A DNA stretch of 49,679 nucleotides from Candidatus Omnitrophota bacterium (GTDB taxonomy: Bacteria > Omnitrophota > Gorgyraeia > Duberdicusellales > 4484-171): contig JAIPHA010000009.1 of the NCBI GenBank assembly GCA_021735445.1, forward strand, positions 5,001-54,679, written 5' to 3'. The translations under genes were made by a program, and so were the position numbers. Positions 38,637 through 46,887 of this stretch are shown piece after piece; position 1 is the first letter of the stretch; each line of letters starts with the position of its first letter. Below the pieces are notes generated by a model. It did not search any database. It worked only from the letters and a program-made list of their open reading frames with translations, and was not told the origin of the DNA.

Positions 38637-39572
38637 ATGTCAACTCCAATATACCAATCAGATCATACAAAAATAGACAAAAGAGAAAAGACAAGTGTTT
38701 TGTTTCTAGGAGATGAAGGGAAATCAATTAGATGCCTAAATTGCAAAACTATAATAGAAGGAAGTGATAAAGTTAAGTGGATTAATAAGAAACTAAGAAT
38801 ATTTAAATGCCCGGCTTGTAATAAAAGTTTGGGCATTAAAAAAAATATTAAAGCTATAGATAAGCGATGGTTTTTAGTAGATCTGATGCCCGATGATGCT
38901 ATAACGTGTGATATATGTGGTGATACTATATATTGGGGGGATGATGCTCCTTGGCAAGATAGCCTAAGGGGCTTAAGAAATATGAAAGAAGGTAAAACCA
39001 TACATTTTCCTTGTTGTGGTGGCTCTAAGCTTTCGCTTAAGAGGAAGAACAATAGTTTATTATTGGATAGTGTTTATAGCGAAGATGAAAATTTAGTTTA
39101 CCTTGAAGAGAAACCAATTACGAAGTTATTGTTCAAAATAAGCTTTAAAATTACTACTCGAATTCCTTTAGACATTAAAGATACTATAGAATATATAAAG
39201 AACTGCCTTGAAATGCGGGGTTTTTCTTATCAGGAGGTATTTAGTTCCTGGAGAGACCCCATTAGGTACCAAATTAAGAAAATAACTTTTCGCACTACAC
39301 TTGATTGGCTAAATACAGATTCAGCAAAAGAAGCGATCCCAAAAAGATATTTCCGGATTGCTCTAGAAAGTTGTTTCCGTATTGATAATAGTAGGAGTAA
39401 TGATTTAGGTAGCCCGATGAGATCATATCATGAGGCGATAAGGGAAGACTTATTATGGGGGCTGGAGCAAAGTTTTTATCAAGTTTATGATATGTCGATT
39501 AAGAGTTTTTCAATAGTAGATAGTTTTATCTCTGGTTTCCAGACAAAAAGTAAATATAGTGGAATAACTTAA
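38637..39572 (+). CDS. Hypothetical multi-zinc-ribbon protein
   Basis: CLNCKTIIEGSDKVKWINKKLRIFKCPAC, CDICGDTIYWGDDAPW, FPCCGG. Confidence 0.7.
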   Translation: MSTPIYQSDHTKIDKREKTSVLFLGDEGKSIRCLNCKTIIEGSDKVKWINKKLRIFKCPACNKSLGIKKNIKAIDKRWFLVDLMPDDAITCDICGDTIYWGDDAPWQDSLRGLRNMKEGKTIHFPCCGGSKLSLKRKNNSLLLDSVYSEDENLVYLEEKPITKLLFKISFKITTRIPLDIKDTIEYIKNCLEMRGFSYQEVFSSWRDPIRYQIKKITFRTTLDWLNTDSAKEAIPKRYFRIALESCFRIDNSRSNDLGSPMRSYHEAIREDLLWGLEQSFYQVYDMSIKSFSIVDSFISGFQTKSKYSGIT

Positions 39573-39593
39573 CTCTGATGTGAAGAGGTAATT

Positions 39594-40301
39594 ATGAAAT
39601 ATGTTGGTATTGATGGATGCAAGAAAGGATGGTTTGCTGTAACAGTAGAGGGCAGTGATCAATCCTATGAAGTAAAAGTTTTTGAAAATATTAAAAAACT
39701 TTGGGAGCATTATAAAAATGATTCTTTAAAAATTGCAATTGATATTCCAATTGGCTTGCCAGATAAGAAAAATAAAGTGCGCCAATGTGATATTAAGGCT
39801 AGAAAAGAACTGGGTAAACCAAGAGGCGCTGGGGTTTTCCCTCCCCCAAGTGAAAAAGTTTTAAATGCAGAGACTTACGAAGAAGCATGCGTTATAAATA
39901 AGAGAGAACTTGGTAAAAAAATATCAAAGCAAACATGGAGCATTCTACCAAAGATCAAAGAAGTAGATAGTTTACTTTCAAAAGATAAAAAGACTGGAAG
40001 AAACATCATAGAGATACATCCAGAGGTATGTTTTTGGAGTTTAAATAATAAAAATGCGATGAAGCATAACAAAAAAAAGAAGGAAGGTTATGAAGAAAGA
40101 TTGAAGTTATTGAAATGTAAATATCATTTTACAGATAAACTTCCCAATTATGCTTTAAATAATTTCAAACGAAAAGAAGTTGCTAAAGATGATATTCTCG
40201 ATGCTTTGGTTGCTGCCTATACAGCAGAACAAGCTGCAAACGGAAATGCTATAGCATTTGGTGGTCCGGATGAAGGCCAGATTTGGTTTCCGAATAGTTA
40301 A
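39594..40301 (+). CDS. DUF429 family protein (predicted RNase H-fold nuclease)
   Basis: YVGIDGCKKGWFAV; IAIDIPIGLPD; GAGVFPPPSEKVL; DDILDALVAAYTA. Confidence 0.85.
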   Translation: MKYVGIDGCKKGWFAVTVEGSDQSYEVKVFENIKKLWEHYKNDSLKIAIDIPIGLPDKKNKVRQCDIKARKELGKPRGAGVFPPPSEKVLNAETYEEACVINKRELGKKISKQTWSILPKIKEVDSLLSKDKKTGRNIIEIHPEVCFWSLNNKNAMKHNKKKKEGYEERLKLLKCKYHFTDKLPNYALNNFKRKEVAKDDILDALVAAYTAEQAANGNAIAFGGPDEGQIWFPNS

Positions 40302-40318
40302 ATACAGGAGGTTTTTAT

Positions 40319-41548
40319 ATGAAAAAAATGCTTATAATCTTTTTGTCTTTATTTTTTATTAATAATTTAGTCTTTGCAAAAGTAGCCTCAGACTATTCAA
40401 GTCCAGAAAGGCTTTTCAAGCCTTCCACAGAAGAAGAAAAAACAATAAATGCTATAAAACGTATAGAAGAATTAAGTGAAGAAGACCCAAAAAGTTATCA
40501 ACACTATGAAAAACTTTCTGTACTTTATAATTATATCGGCCAATATGAAAAAGAGTTAGAGGTTCTTAAAAAAGCAATAAAGTATTATCCAAAGGACGGG
40601 AAGGATAAAGATATATTATACGGTAATCTTGCCCGTACTTATCTTATTCTTAATCGGCCAGACGAAGCAAAGCAAGCTCTGGATAAAGCAACAAAAATAA
40701 ATCCTAAAAATCCTATAAATCAAATGCATTTAGTTCAATATTATATGAAAAAGAGAGAATTAAAAAAATCTGCATCAGCACTAAAAAGATTAAATGATTT
40801 AGTGTCAGATGCTGAGCAATATTATAAAGCTTACAATCATGCATTTTTAGAAGAAAAAATGAATAATGAAGAATTAATAGCTATATTTAGAGAACTTGCA
40901 AAAATTGATCCTCAAAATAGTGAAGCGCATAAGATGTATGCTACTGCTTTACGTAATGATTTTAGTAATATCAATAAAAATTTTCCTACAATTATGAAGG
41001 AATATAAAAAAGCTATCAAGTTAGACCCGAGAAATATTTTTAATTATATAACTATTGCTAATACCTACACAGTAAAAGCCAGGATGAATAAAGATGATAA
41101 ATACTTTCAGAATGCTTTAGATTGGCTGAAAAAGGCAAAAAATATTGATCCAGATCATAAGAAATTACCTTTTGTTTTTGGGTATTGTTATCTTTATATG
41201 GGAGAATATGATAAAGCAATAATAAATTTAGAGAAGGCAGTAAGAAATAATCCAAAAGAAGAAGAGCCCCTAGAAATTCTACTCAATGCTTATAATGGAA
41301 AAGCATATCAAGCTTATAAAGAAGGTAAGAACCTTGAAGAAGGCATAGATATTATTGATAAGGCACTTTCATATCAACCTGAAAACGGAATTTTTCTATC
41401 AACCAAGGCAGAGCTTCTTTATAAGATGGGTAGATACCAGGAGGCTTATGAATATATCAAGCGAGGGATTGCTTTAGAACCTGATTATCCAGAGATACAA
41501 CAAGACTTGAAGATGATAGAAGAAGCCTTGAAAGATAAAAAAAATTAG
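40319..41548 (+). CDS. Secreted TPR-repeat protein
   Basis: Signal peptide; several TPR units (YIGQYEKELEVLKKAIKYYPKD; GEYDKAIINLEKAVRNNPKEEE). Confidence 0.85.
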   Translation: MKKMLIIFLSLFFINNLVFAKVASDYSSPERLFKPSTEEEKTINAIKRIEELSEEDPKSYQHYEKLSVLYNYIGQYEKELEVLKKAIKYYPKDGKDKDILYGNLARTYLILNRPDEAKQALDKATKINPKNPINQMHLVQYYMKKRELKKSASALKRLNDLVSDAEQYYKAYNHAFLEEKMNNEELIAIFRELAKIDPQNSEAHKMYATALRNDFSNINKNFPTIMKEYKKAIKLDPRNIFNYITIANTYTVKARMNKDDKYFQNALDWLKKAKNIDPDHKKLPFVFGYCYLYMGEYDKAIINLEKAVRNNPKEEEPLEILLNAYNGKAYQAYKEGKNLEEGIDIIDKALSYQPENGIFLSTKAELLYKMGRYQEAYEYIKRGIALEPDYPEIQQDLKMIEEALKDKKN

Positions 41549-41592
41549 CTATGCCAAATCCAGATTTTTGGGATGCTTCGACTTCGCTCAGC

Positions 41593-41615
41593 ACCAGCAA
41601 AGCTGGTTTCTTTTT
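41593..41615 (+). terminator. Rho-independent terminator-like hairpin
   Basis: ACCAGC-AAA-GCTGGT-TTCTTTTT, preceded by TTCGACTTCGCTCAGC. Confidence 0.6.
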
Positions 41616-41634
41616 AGAAGGTGGCGATGAGCTG

Positions 41635-41760
41635 ATGAATACCGAACAATGCCCGCATTGTGGTGGGGTAATCTATCTTGATCAGAAAATAGAGTGGATT
41701 GATCAAGCAAAAAACATTGCCAAATGCCCGCATTGCGGAAAAGAGGTAAAGCTCGACTGA
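41635..41760 (+). CDS. Mini zinc-ribbon protein (41 aa)
   Basis: MNTEQCPHCGGVIYLDQKIEWIDQAKNIAKCPHCGKEVKLD; ORF track start 41551 would read through a terminator-like hairpin. Confidence 0.55.
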   Translation: MNTEQCPHCGGVIYLDQKIEWIDQAKNIAKCPHCGKEVKLD

Positions 41761-41980
41761 TTCGCAAAACGAATTTTTTGCCGGACCGTCAAAAACTCCG
41801 GCGTAGTTTTTGCCTGGTAGCTTCGGCCGAAAATCCGTCGCTTCGCGCCGGAACCATGCTTTTTGGCCTCAGAACCTCCGCAAAAATTGTTTTGCTCCTC
41901 ATTTGCGAAAAAAGCCACCTCCGAGGTGGCCGCTGGCTACTACATCGCCGGCCTCCTCGGAGGTGGCGAAGCACGGTTAA
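41757..41980. repeat. Composite inverted-repeat element including CACCTCC hairpin copy 3 (41915-41966)
   Basis: TTCGCAAA/TTTGCGAA arms, CAAAAACT/AGTTTTTG hairpin, CACCTCCGAGGTG/CTCCTCGGAGGTG; flanks shared with copy 2. Confidence 0.8.
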
Positions 41981-42032
41981 GCTATTACCTCATACTTTGC
42001 AAATAAGGGGAATCTGGTATAATTGAAACGAT

Positions 42033-42956
42033 ATGAAAAGTACAAAAAATAAAGCTAAGCCATTTTTAAAGTGGGTAGGAGGCAAAACTCAGCTTCTTGA
42101 TCAGTTGGAATCAAGGCTACCTCAAAAGGTTCGAAAGACTGGTGTTATTGAAAGATACATTGAGCCATTTGTTGGGGGTGGAGCATTATTTTTTTATTTA
42201 AAGAGTAAATATAAAATAAAAAAAGCATACTTAATTGATACCAATGAAGATTTAATTTTAACCTATAAAGTTATTAAAAAAGAACCCAAAAGCCTTATAA
42301 AAGTATTGAAGGGCATAGAAACTCGTTATTTAAAGAAAAATGAGAGCGAACGAGCCAAATATTATTATCGTATTCGAGACAGATACAATAGACAAAAAGA
42401 TAAAATTAATTATCGTAAGTTAGATAAGCTATGGATGAAGCAAGCAGCTTACCTTTTATTCTTAAATAAGACATGTTTTAATGGCTTGTTTAGACAAAAT
42501 AGGCAGGGTAAATTCAACGTGCCTCATGGCCGATATAAAAATCCTAAGATATGCAACGAAGATAATTTAATAAAAGTAAATATTGCATTAAAAGACACAC
42601 AAGTTATTTATGGAGATTTTTCAAAATGTAGAAAATATGCTAAACCCAAAACACTTATTTATTTTGACCCGCCATACCGCCCTATCAATATTACTTCTAA
42701 TTTTACATCGTATACTAGAAATGGATTTTGTGATAAAGAACAAATACGCTTAGCAAAATTATCCAAAGAACTTTCTGAAAAAGAAGTTTATGTTTTATTA
42801 AGCAATTCAGATCCCACTAATGGGAGCAATCAGGATAATTTTTTTCATAAAATTTATAATAATTTCCAAATAAAACGTGTATTTGCTAACCGAATGGTTA
42901 ATTGTAATGGAGATAAAAGGGGTCGAATCAAGGAATTGCTGATAGCAAATTATTGA
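42033..42956 (+). CDS. D12-class N6-adenine DNA methyltransferase (Dam/DpnII type)
   Basis: KPFLKWVGGKTQLLDQL; YIEPFVGGGALFFYL; NKTCFNGLFRQNRQGKFNVPHGRY; TLIYFDPPYRP. Confidence 0.93.
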   Translation: MKSTKNKAKPFLKWVGGKTQLLDQLESRLPQKVRKTGVIERYIEPFVGGGALFFYLKSKYKIKKAYLIDTNEDLILTYKVIKKEPKSLIKVLKGIETRYLKKNESERAKYYYRIRDRYNRQKDKINYRKLDKLWMKQAAYLLFLNKTCFNGLFRQNRQGKFNVPHGRYKNPKICNEDNLIKVNIALKDTQVIYGDFSKCRKYAKPKTLIYFDPPYRPINITSNFTSYTRNGFCDKEQIRLAKLSKELSEKEVYVLLSNSDPTNGSNQDNFFHKIYNNFQIKRVFANRMVNCNGDKRGRIKELLIANY

Positions 42957-42962
42957 TATATT

Positions 42963-44180
42963 ATGTCTGATTTTTTATTTTTCCTCAAAAGATTAACTAA
43001 CCATTTAAATTTAAGCATATCTTTCGATACTATTTTAAAAAACACTAAAGATGAGTATGAATTAGCAGCATTTATGTTGTATGAAATTAATAAATTTCTT
43101 TATCAAAAGAATACCAAACTAGAAAATAATTACATATCAGAGTTTCATAAATATTGGAAAAAAAACCATGAGAAAGTATTACAACCCATTATAGAAAAAA
43201 CTGAAGCATTTGAAGTTGCTAAAATATTAGAAGACATTTATGCTCACAATAAAATTAAAACTCAACTGAATACTTTAGGGCTAAGTAAAAAAAGAATTGC
43301 AAATGTACGGTTTTTTACCGCTATTCAGGATTTTAAAACAGACATAAATGCAAAAGTAAATCCTTTTGAGCTATATAAGATTCAACCAGATTTTTTTAAA
43401 CCAAAAAAAATCCTAAAAAATGAATTACTTATAGATGAGCTTTTAAATCGAATTGGTGCAGATTCTCAAATAGATAAAAGAAAACCATGGATGCGAAAAG
43501 CAGCAGAGTTGTTGATTGAAAAATATGATGGTTGTGCTTTTAACATAAATAAAGCTCATAATGGCGACGTTTTGGAAATAAAAAAATCATTAGTCGATCC
43601 TGGGAAGTATGGTTTTTCCCAAAAAAAAGCTGATATGTTTTTGCGTGATATGGTTGATTTGGGTGTTTGGGAATATAGAAAAAATATCGATAAAATAAAC
43701 GTTATGAGTGACAAAAACACAATGAGAATAGCACTAAGGACAGGTATATTACAATTCCGCATTCCCTTATTAGCCAGTTATATGGATGTTTATTGTTATC
43801 AATACGGACTTGTAGATCGATGGAGTGCAAAAGCTTGGAGAGAAGTATGGGTTCAATGGGATTCTATAAAAAATAATCATCGTCCAGCTACGCCAGCATC
43901 AATAGATTATTTTATTTATAGGATGGGGAAGTTAGCTTGTTGGAAGTCTGAAACACGAAGGAAATGTCCCCCGGGTAATCCTATTTCAAATAGAAGGTTA
44001 GAAGCATTAGTAATTCAAGATAAATTAATTTTCAATGAACGCAATTTTTGTGTTTTTGAGAGAGTATGTAAAGATAAAAATAAAATTCTTAAACACCCGA
44101 TGTCAATTTCTATATATGGACGAACTGGTTGGAAAAGTGGGATTACAGACGAAGGTGGTGGCGGTGGTATACAAAGTTAA
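42963..44180 (+). CDS. HhH-GPD-like (DNA glycosylase superfamily) protein, possible restriction/repair effector
   Basis: YGFSQKKADMFLRDMVDLGVWEY (HhH-like) followed by INVMSDKNTMRIALRTGIL (GPD-like Asp block); C-terminal Cys set CWKSETRRKC...CVFERVC. Family call is by eye. Confidence 0.55.
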   Translation: MSDFLFFLKRLTNHLNLSISFDTILKNTKDEYELAAFMLYEINKFLYQKNTKLENNYISEFHKYWKKNHEKVLQPIIEKTEAFEVAKILEDIYAHNKIKTQLNTLGLSKKRIANVRFFTAIQDFKTDINAKVNPFELYKIQPDFFKPKKILKNELLIDELLNRIGADSQIDKRKPWMRKAAELLIEKYDGCAFNINKAHNGDVLEIKKSLVDPGKYGFSQKKADMFLRDMVDLGVWEYRKNIDKINVMSDKNTMRIALRTGILQFRIPLLASYMDVYCYQYGLVDRWSAKAWREVWVQWDSIKNNHRPATPASIDYFIYRMGKLACWKSETRRKCPPGNPISNRRLEALVIQDKLIFNERNFCVFERVCKDKNKILKHPMSISIYGRTGWKSGITDEGGGGGIQS

Positions 44181-44946
44181 TATAAAAAAGGGTAGCAACA
44201 AAAACCAACCAGAAAATTTTGAAATCGAAGCTACAACTGTCTGGTCTTTTCCTAAAAGAGGCGCTTGGGCAACACATCATCCTAAATTCCGAGGTAATTG
44301 GGCTCCTCAAATTCCCCGCAATTTAATTCTTCGTTATTCAAAACCCGGAGATTTAGTTTTAGATTCTATGTGTGGAAGCGGGACAACATTGATTGAGTGT
44401 AAATTAACAGGAAGGAATGCTTTAGGTTTTGATGTAAATCCAAAAATGGTAGAGTTATCTAAAAATAGCTTAAATTTTGATACCGATGAAACAATACCAA
44501 AAACTAAAATAAAAATTAACAAGGGAAATGCATGCTGCTTGAGTGAAGTACAAGACAACTCAGTTGATTTAATCGCTACTCATCCACCATATGCAAATAT
44601 TATTAAATATAGTGAAGGAGAAATAGAAGATGATTTATCAAATATTTCAAATATCGACAAATTTTGCGATCAGATGAAACAAGTTGCTTCTGAGTGCTAT
44701 CGGGTTTTAAAACCATCAAAATATTGTGCTATTTTGATGGGTAATACAAGAAGAAAAAAATATTTTATCCCCATGGCTCATAAAGTTATGCAAAACTTCA
44801 TTGATATAGGCTTTAAGCTCAAAGAAGATATCATAAAACATCAATGGAATTGTAAAACCACCCCTTACTGGGCTAATATGTCAAAAAGATATAATTTTCT
44901 TATGATAATGCACGAACATTTGTTTGTGTTTGAGAAGTGTGGGTAA
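44155..44946 (+). CDS. N4/N6-type DNA methyltransferase
   Basis: HHPKFRGNWAPQIPRNLILRYSKPGDLVLDSMCGSGTTLIECKLTGRNALGFDVNP; IATHPPYANIIKYS. ORF track start 44035; GTG at 44155-44164 more plausible. Confidence 0.85.
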   Translation: MVAVVYKVNIKKGSNKNQPENFEIEATTVWSFPKRGAWATHHPKFRGNWAPQIPRNLILRYSKPGDLVLDSMCGSGTTLIECKLTGRNALGFDVNPKMVELSKNSLNFDTDETIPKTKIKINKGNACCLSEVQDNSVDLIATHPPYANIIKYSEGEIEDDLSNISNIDKFCDQMKQVASECYRVLKPSKYCAILMGNTRRKKYFIPMAHKVMQNFIDIGFKLKEDIIKHQWNCKTTPYWANMSKRYNFLMIMHEHLFVFEKCG

Positions 44947-44959
44947 TTTTAATGAATTT

Positions 44960-45175
44960 ATAAATCGCAAAAGCTAAAATTGATTCTCTAGATGAACCCG
45001 GTATTAAAGAAGTTTGGTATTTATTTTCAGATATGGGAATGGAATTAATAGCATCTAAGGAAGAAAAAGGGTCTGACCCTTTTTCTTTTAGACAAAGAAG
45101 GGATGGGTTGCGCCCAAGCGAGATTATCGCGATTATCCTGTGTTTACCCGAAGAGATATTGTTAAAATAAAAAAA
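44960..45175 (+). pseudogene. Gene remnant without start, interrupted by a GGGTC palindrome
   Basis: Open frame IAKAKIDSLDEPGIKEVWYLFSDMGMELIASKEEKGSDPFSF... with no usable start codon. Confidence 0.4.
45061..45087. repeat. GGGTC palindromic element 1
   Basis: AAGAAAAAGGGTC-T-GACCCTTTTTCTT, 13-bp arms. Confidence 0.9.
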
Positions 45176-45194
45176 TGGAGAAATATTTTGAAAA

Positions 45195-45221
45195 AGAAAA
45201 AGGGGTCCGACCCCTTTTTCT
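45195..45221. repeat. GGGGTC palindromic element 2
   Basis: AGAAAAAGGGGTC-C-GACCCCTTTTTCT, 13-bp arms. Confidence 0.9.
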
Positions 45222-45240
45222 CTTCCTATAAGTAATCCTT

Positions 45241-45498
45241 CTGCCTATTACGTTGACCAGATAAATGGAGTTATTTATAATGCTTTAAAAAATGGTGATA
45301 TAGAAGGTTATAATAAGAAAAGAGTAGGAACAGTTTTTAAAACAATAGCAATACAAGAAGGCGATTATGATACCAATGACGGCAGAAACGCTATGGAGAT
45401 AATGAGAGATTATTGGGGAGAAGAAGAGTTTGAATGGTATAAAAGAACTTATCCTGAGAAGTTTGAGGCTTTGATAGAGATAGATAGGAGGGCGAAAT
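45241..45498 (+). pseudogene. Truncated gene 3' end
   Basis: Open frame AYYVDQINGVIYNALKNGDIEGYNKKRVG...PEKFEALIEIDRRAK ending at TGA that overlaps the ATG of the next CDS; no start found. Confidence 0.45.
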
Positions 45499-46201
45499 GA
45501 AGAAAGTAATTTATTTATTAGCTTTAGTTTTGGTTTTTAGTGGTTGTGCTAAAGTAGGAACTTCTACTTTCAAATATACTAAACCCGATTTTAAAAGAGT
45601 AACTAATTCAACTATTATAGATAAACCTTTCTCTAAGGTATGGGATAAATTAGTAGAAAAACTATCAGAAAGTTTTTTTGTAATTAATAACATTGATAAA
45701 GATTCTAGAATAATAAATGTATCATTTTCGACATCACAACCAGAAGAGTATATTGATTGCGGTAATACCTCTAGAACCTTTGAGAGAGGAAAACAATTTC
45801 ATAGTTATAACTACAACGTAGCTGAGCCATCTTCTTTTAAAATGACTGGTGGAACACCAAATAATACAGCATTTGAAATTACCCATGTTATAAACAGAAA
45901 ACCTTCTCTTGAAGGAAGAGTTAATATTTATGTAGCACCTCAAGATAAAAATTCCACCAAGGTGCTAGTAAATACTAGATATATATTTAATGTTGACGCA
46001 AGAGGACAAACTCTATTTATCAGTCCAATAAGCAAACAAACAACAAGCCGACAACCTATTCCACCACTAAGCAACTCTCTGTCATTTACGACCAATCAAA
46101 AAAATAGTAAGGATTGGGGAGAAGTTGGAAACCACGTATATGTTACTTGTCAATCTACTGGTGAATTAGAAAATCAAATACTAAATTTTATTAAGAAATA
46201 A
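45497..46201 (+). CDS. Putative lipoprotein
   Basis: Lipobox LVFSGC; RBS ggaggg upstream. Confidence 0.75.
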   Translation: MKKVIYLLALVLVFSGCAKVGTSTFKYTKPDFKRVTNSTIIDKPFSKVWDKLVEKLSESFFVINNIDKDSRIINVSFSTSQPEEYIDCGNTSRTFERGKQFHSYNYNVAEPSSFKMTGGTPNNTAFEITHVINRKPSLEGRVNIYVAPQDKNSTKVLVNTRYIFNVDARGQTLFISPISKQTTSRQPIPPLSNSLSFTTNQKNSKDWGEVGNHVYVTCQSTGELENQILNFIKK

Positions 46202-46210
46202 ATAAAAATA

Positions 46211-46432
46211 ATGAATAAACGCTTCTTAAATATTTCCGAGCTATCTGAATATACTGGAATGAATAAAAAGACTCTATATAATTGGGTAAGTGAAAAAAGA
46301 ATTCCCTATGTCAAAATGGGAAATACTTTAAGGTTTGATATAAAAGAAATAGAAGACTGGATAAATAAAAATAGAGTTAAGCCTCATTTGGTTTGGGATA
46401 AATATAGGAGGAATTATGGGAAAATACATTAA
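46211..46432 (+). CDS. Helix-turn-helix, excisionase-type DNA-binding protein
   Basis: LNISELSEYTGMNKKTLYNWVSEKRIPYVKMGNTLRFDIKEIEDWINKN. Confidence 0.85.
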   Translation: MNKRFLNISELSEYTGMNKKTLYNWVSEKRIPYVKMGNTLRFDIKEIEDWINKNRVKPHLVWDKYRRNYGKIH

Positions 46433-46886
46433 AGACTTTCTGAACTGGTTTAAATATGGAATAAAAGTTGGTTGGGCAATATTTATTTTTATTATTGGTT
46501 TAACATTAAGTTTCGCAATTCCACTGGGAACTTCTGTTGGAAGTTATATTATTGGATATCACATGCCTTATGCTGATACTATTGTAACTATTGAAAGACT
46601 ATACAAGGAATACCCCTCTTTTAAAAAAGATATCGATAAAGCTGTTGCTAATAATTACACTCCTAGTGAAATCTGTAGTATTATAAAAAAAAGGGAATCT
46701 GGAATAAATTTTCATTGTTTGTTCCAGAAAAGATTTCCCATAGCTTATAGATTTAGGCATTTATTAAAAATAGCTACCTGGATAGGGTATATAATATCTT
46801 TTATTTTATTTGTTGGATTAATTCTTTCTATAGGAAGAATTAATTTTAAATATTTAATTAATAGGATTAAAAACGTTCCGAAGTAA
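46416..46886 (+). CDS. Hypothetical membrane protein
   Basis: Two hydrophobic regions; overlaps the preceding CDS end; RBS ataggagg. Confidence 0.65.
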   Translation: MGKYIKDFLNWFKYGIKVGWAIFIFIIGLTLSFAIPLGTSVGSYIIGYHMPYADTIVTIERLYKEYPSFKKDIDKAVANNYTPSEICSIIKKRESGINFHCLFQKRFPIAYRFRHLLKIATWIGYIISFILFVGLILSIGRINFKYLINRIKNVPK

Positions 46887-46887
46887 A

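Noticed and set aside
38663-39052. 129-aa minus-strand ORF opposite the zinc-ribbon gene
   Set aside because: Antisense to an ORF with clear zinc-ribbon motifs, an RBS and leader copy C.
41703-42026. Overlapping ORFs 41703-41918 (-), 41724-42026 (+) and 41789-41974 (-)
   Set aside because: They coincide with the palindromic repeat element; near-symmetric reading on both strands is a by-product of inverted repeats.
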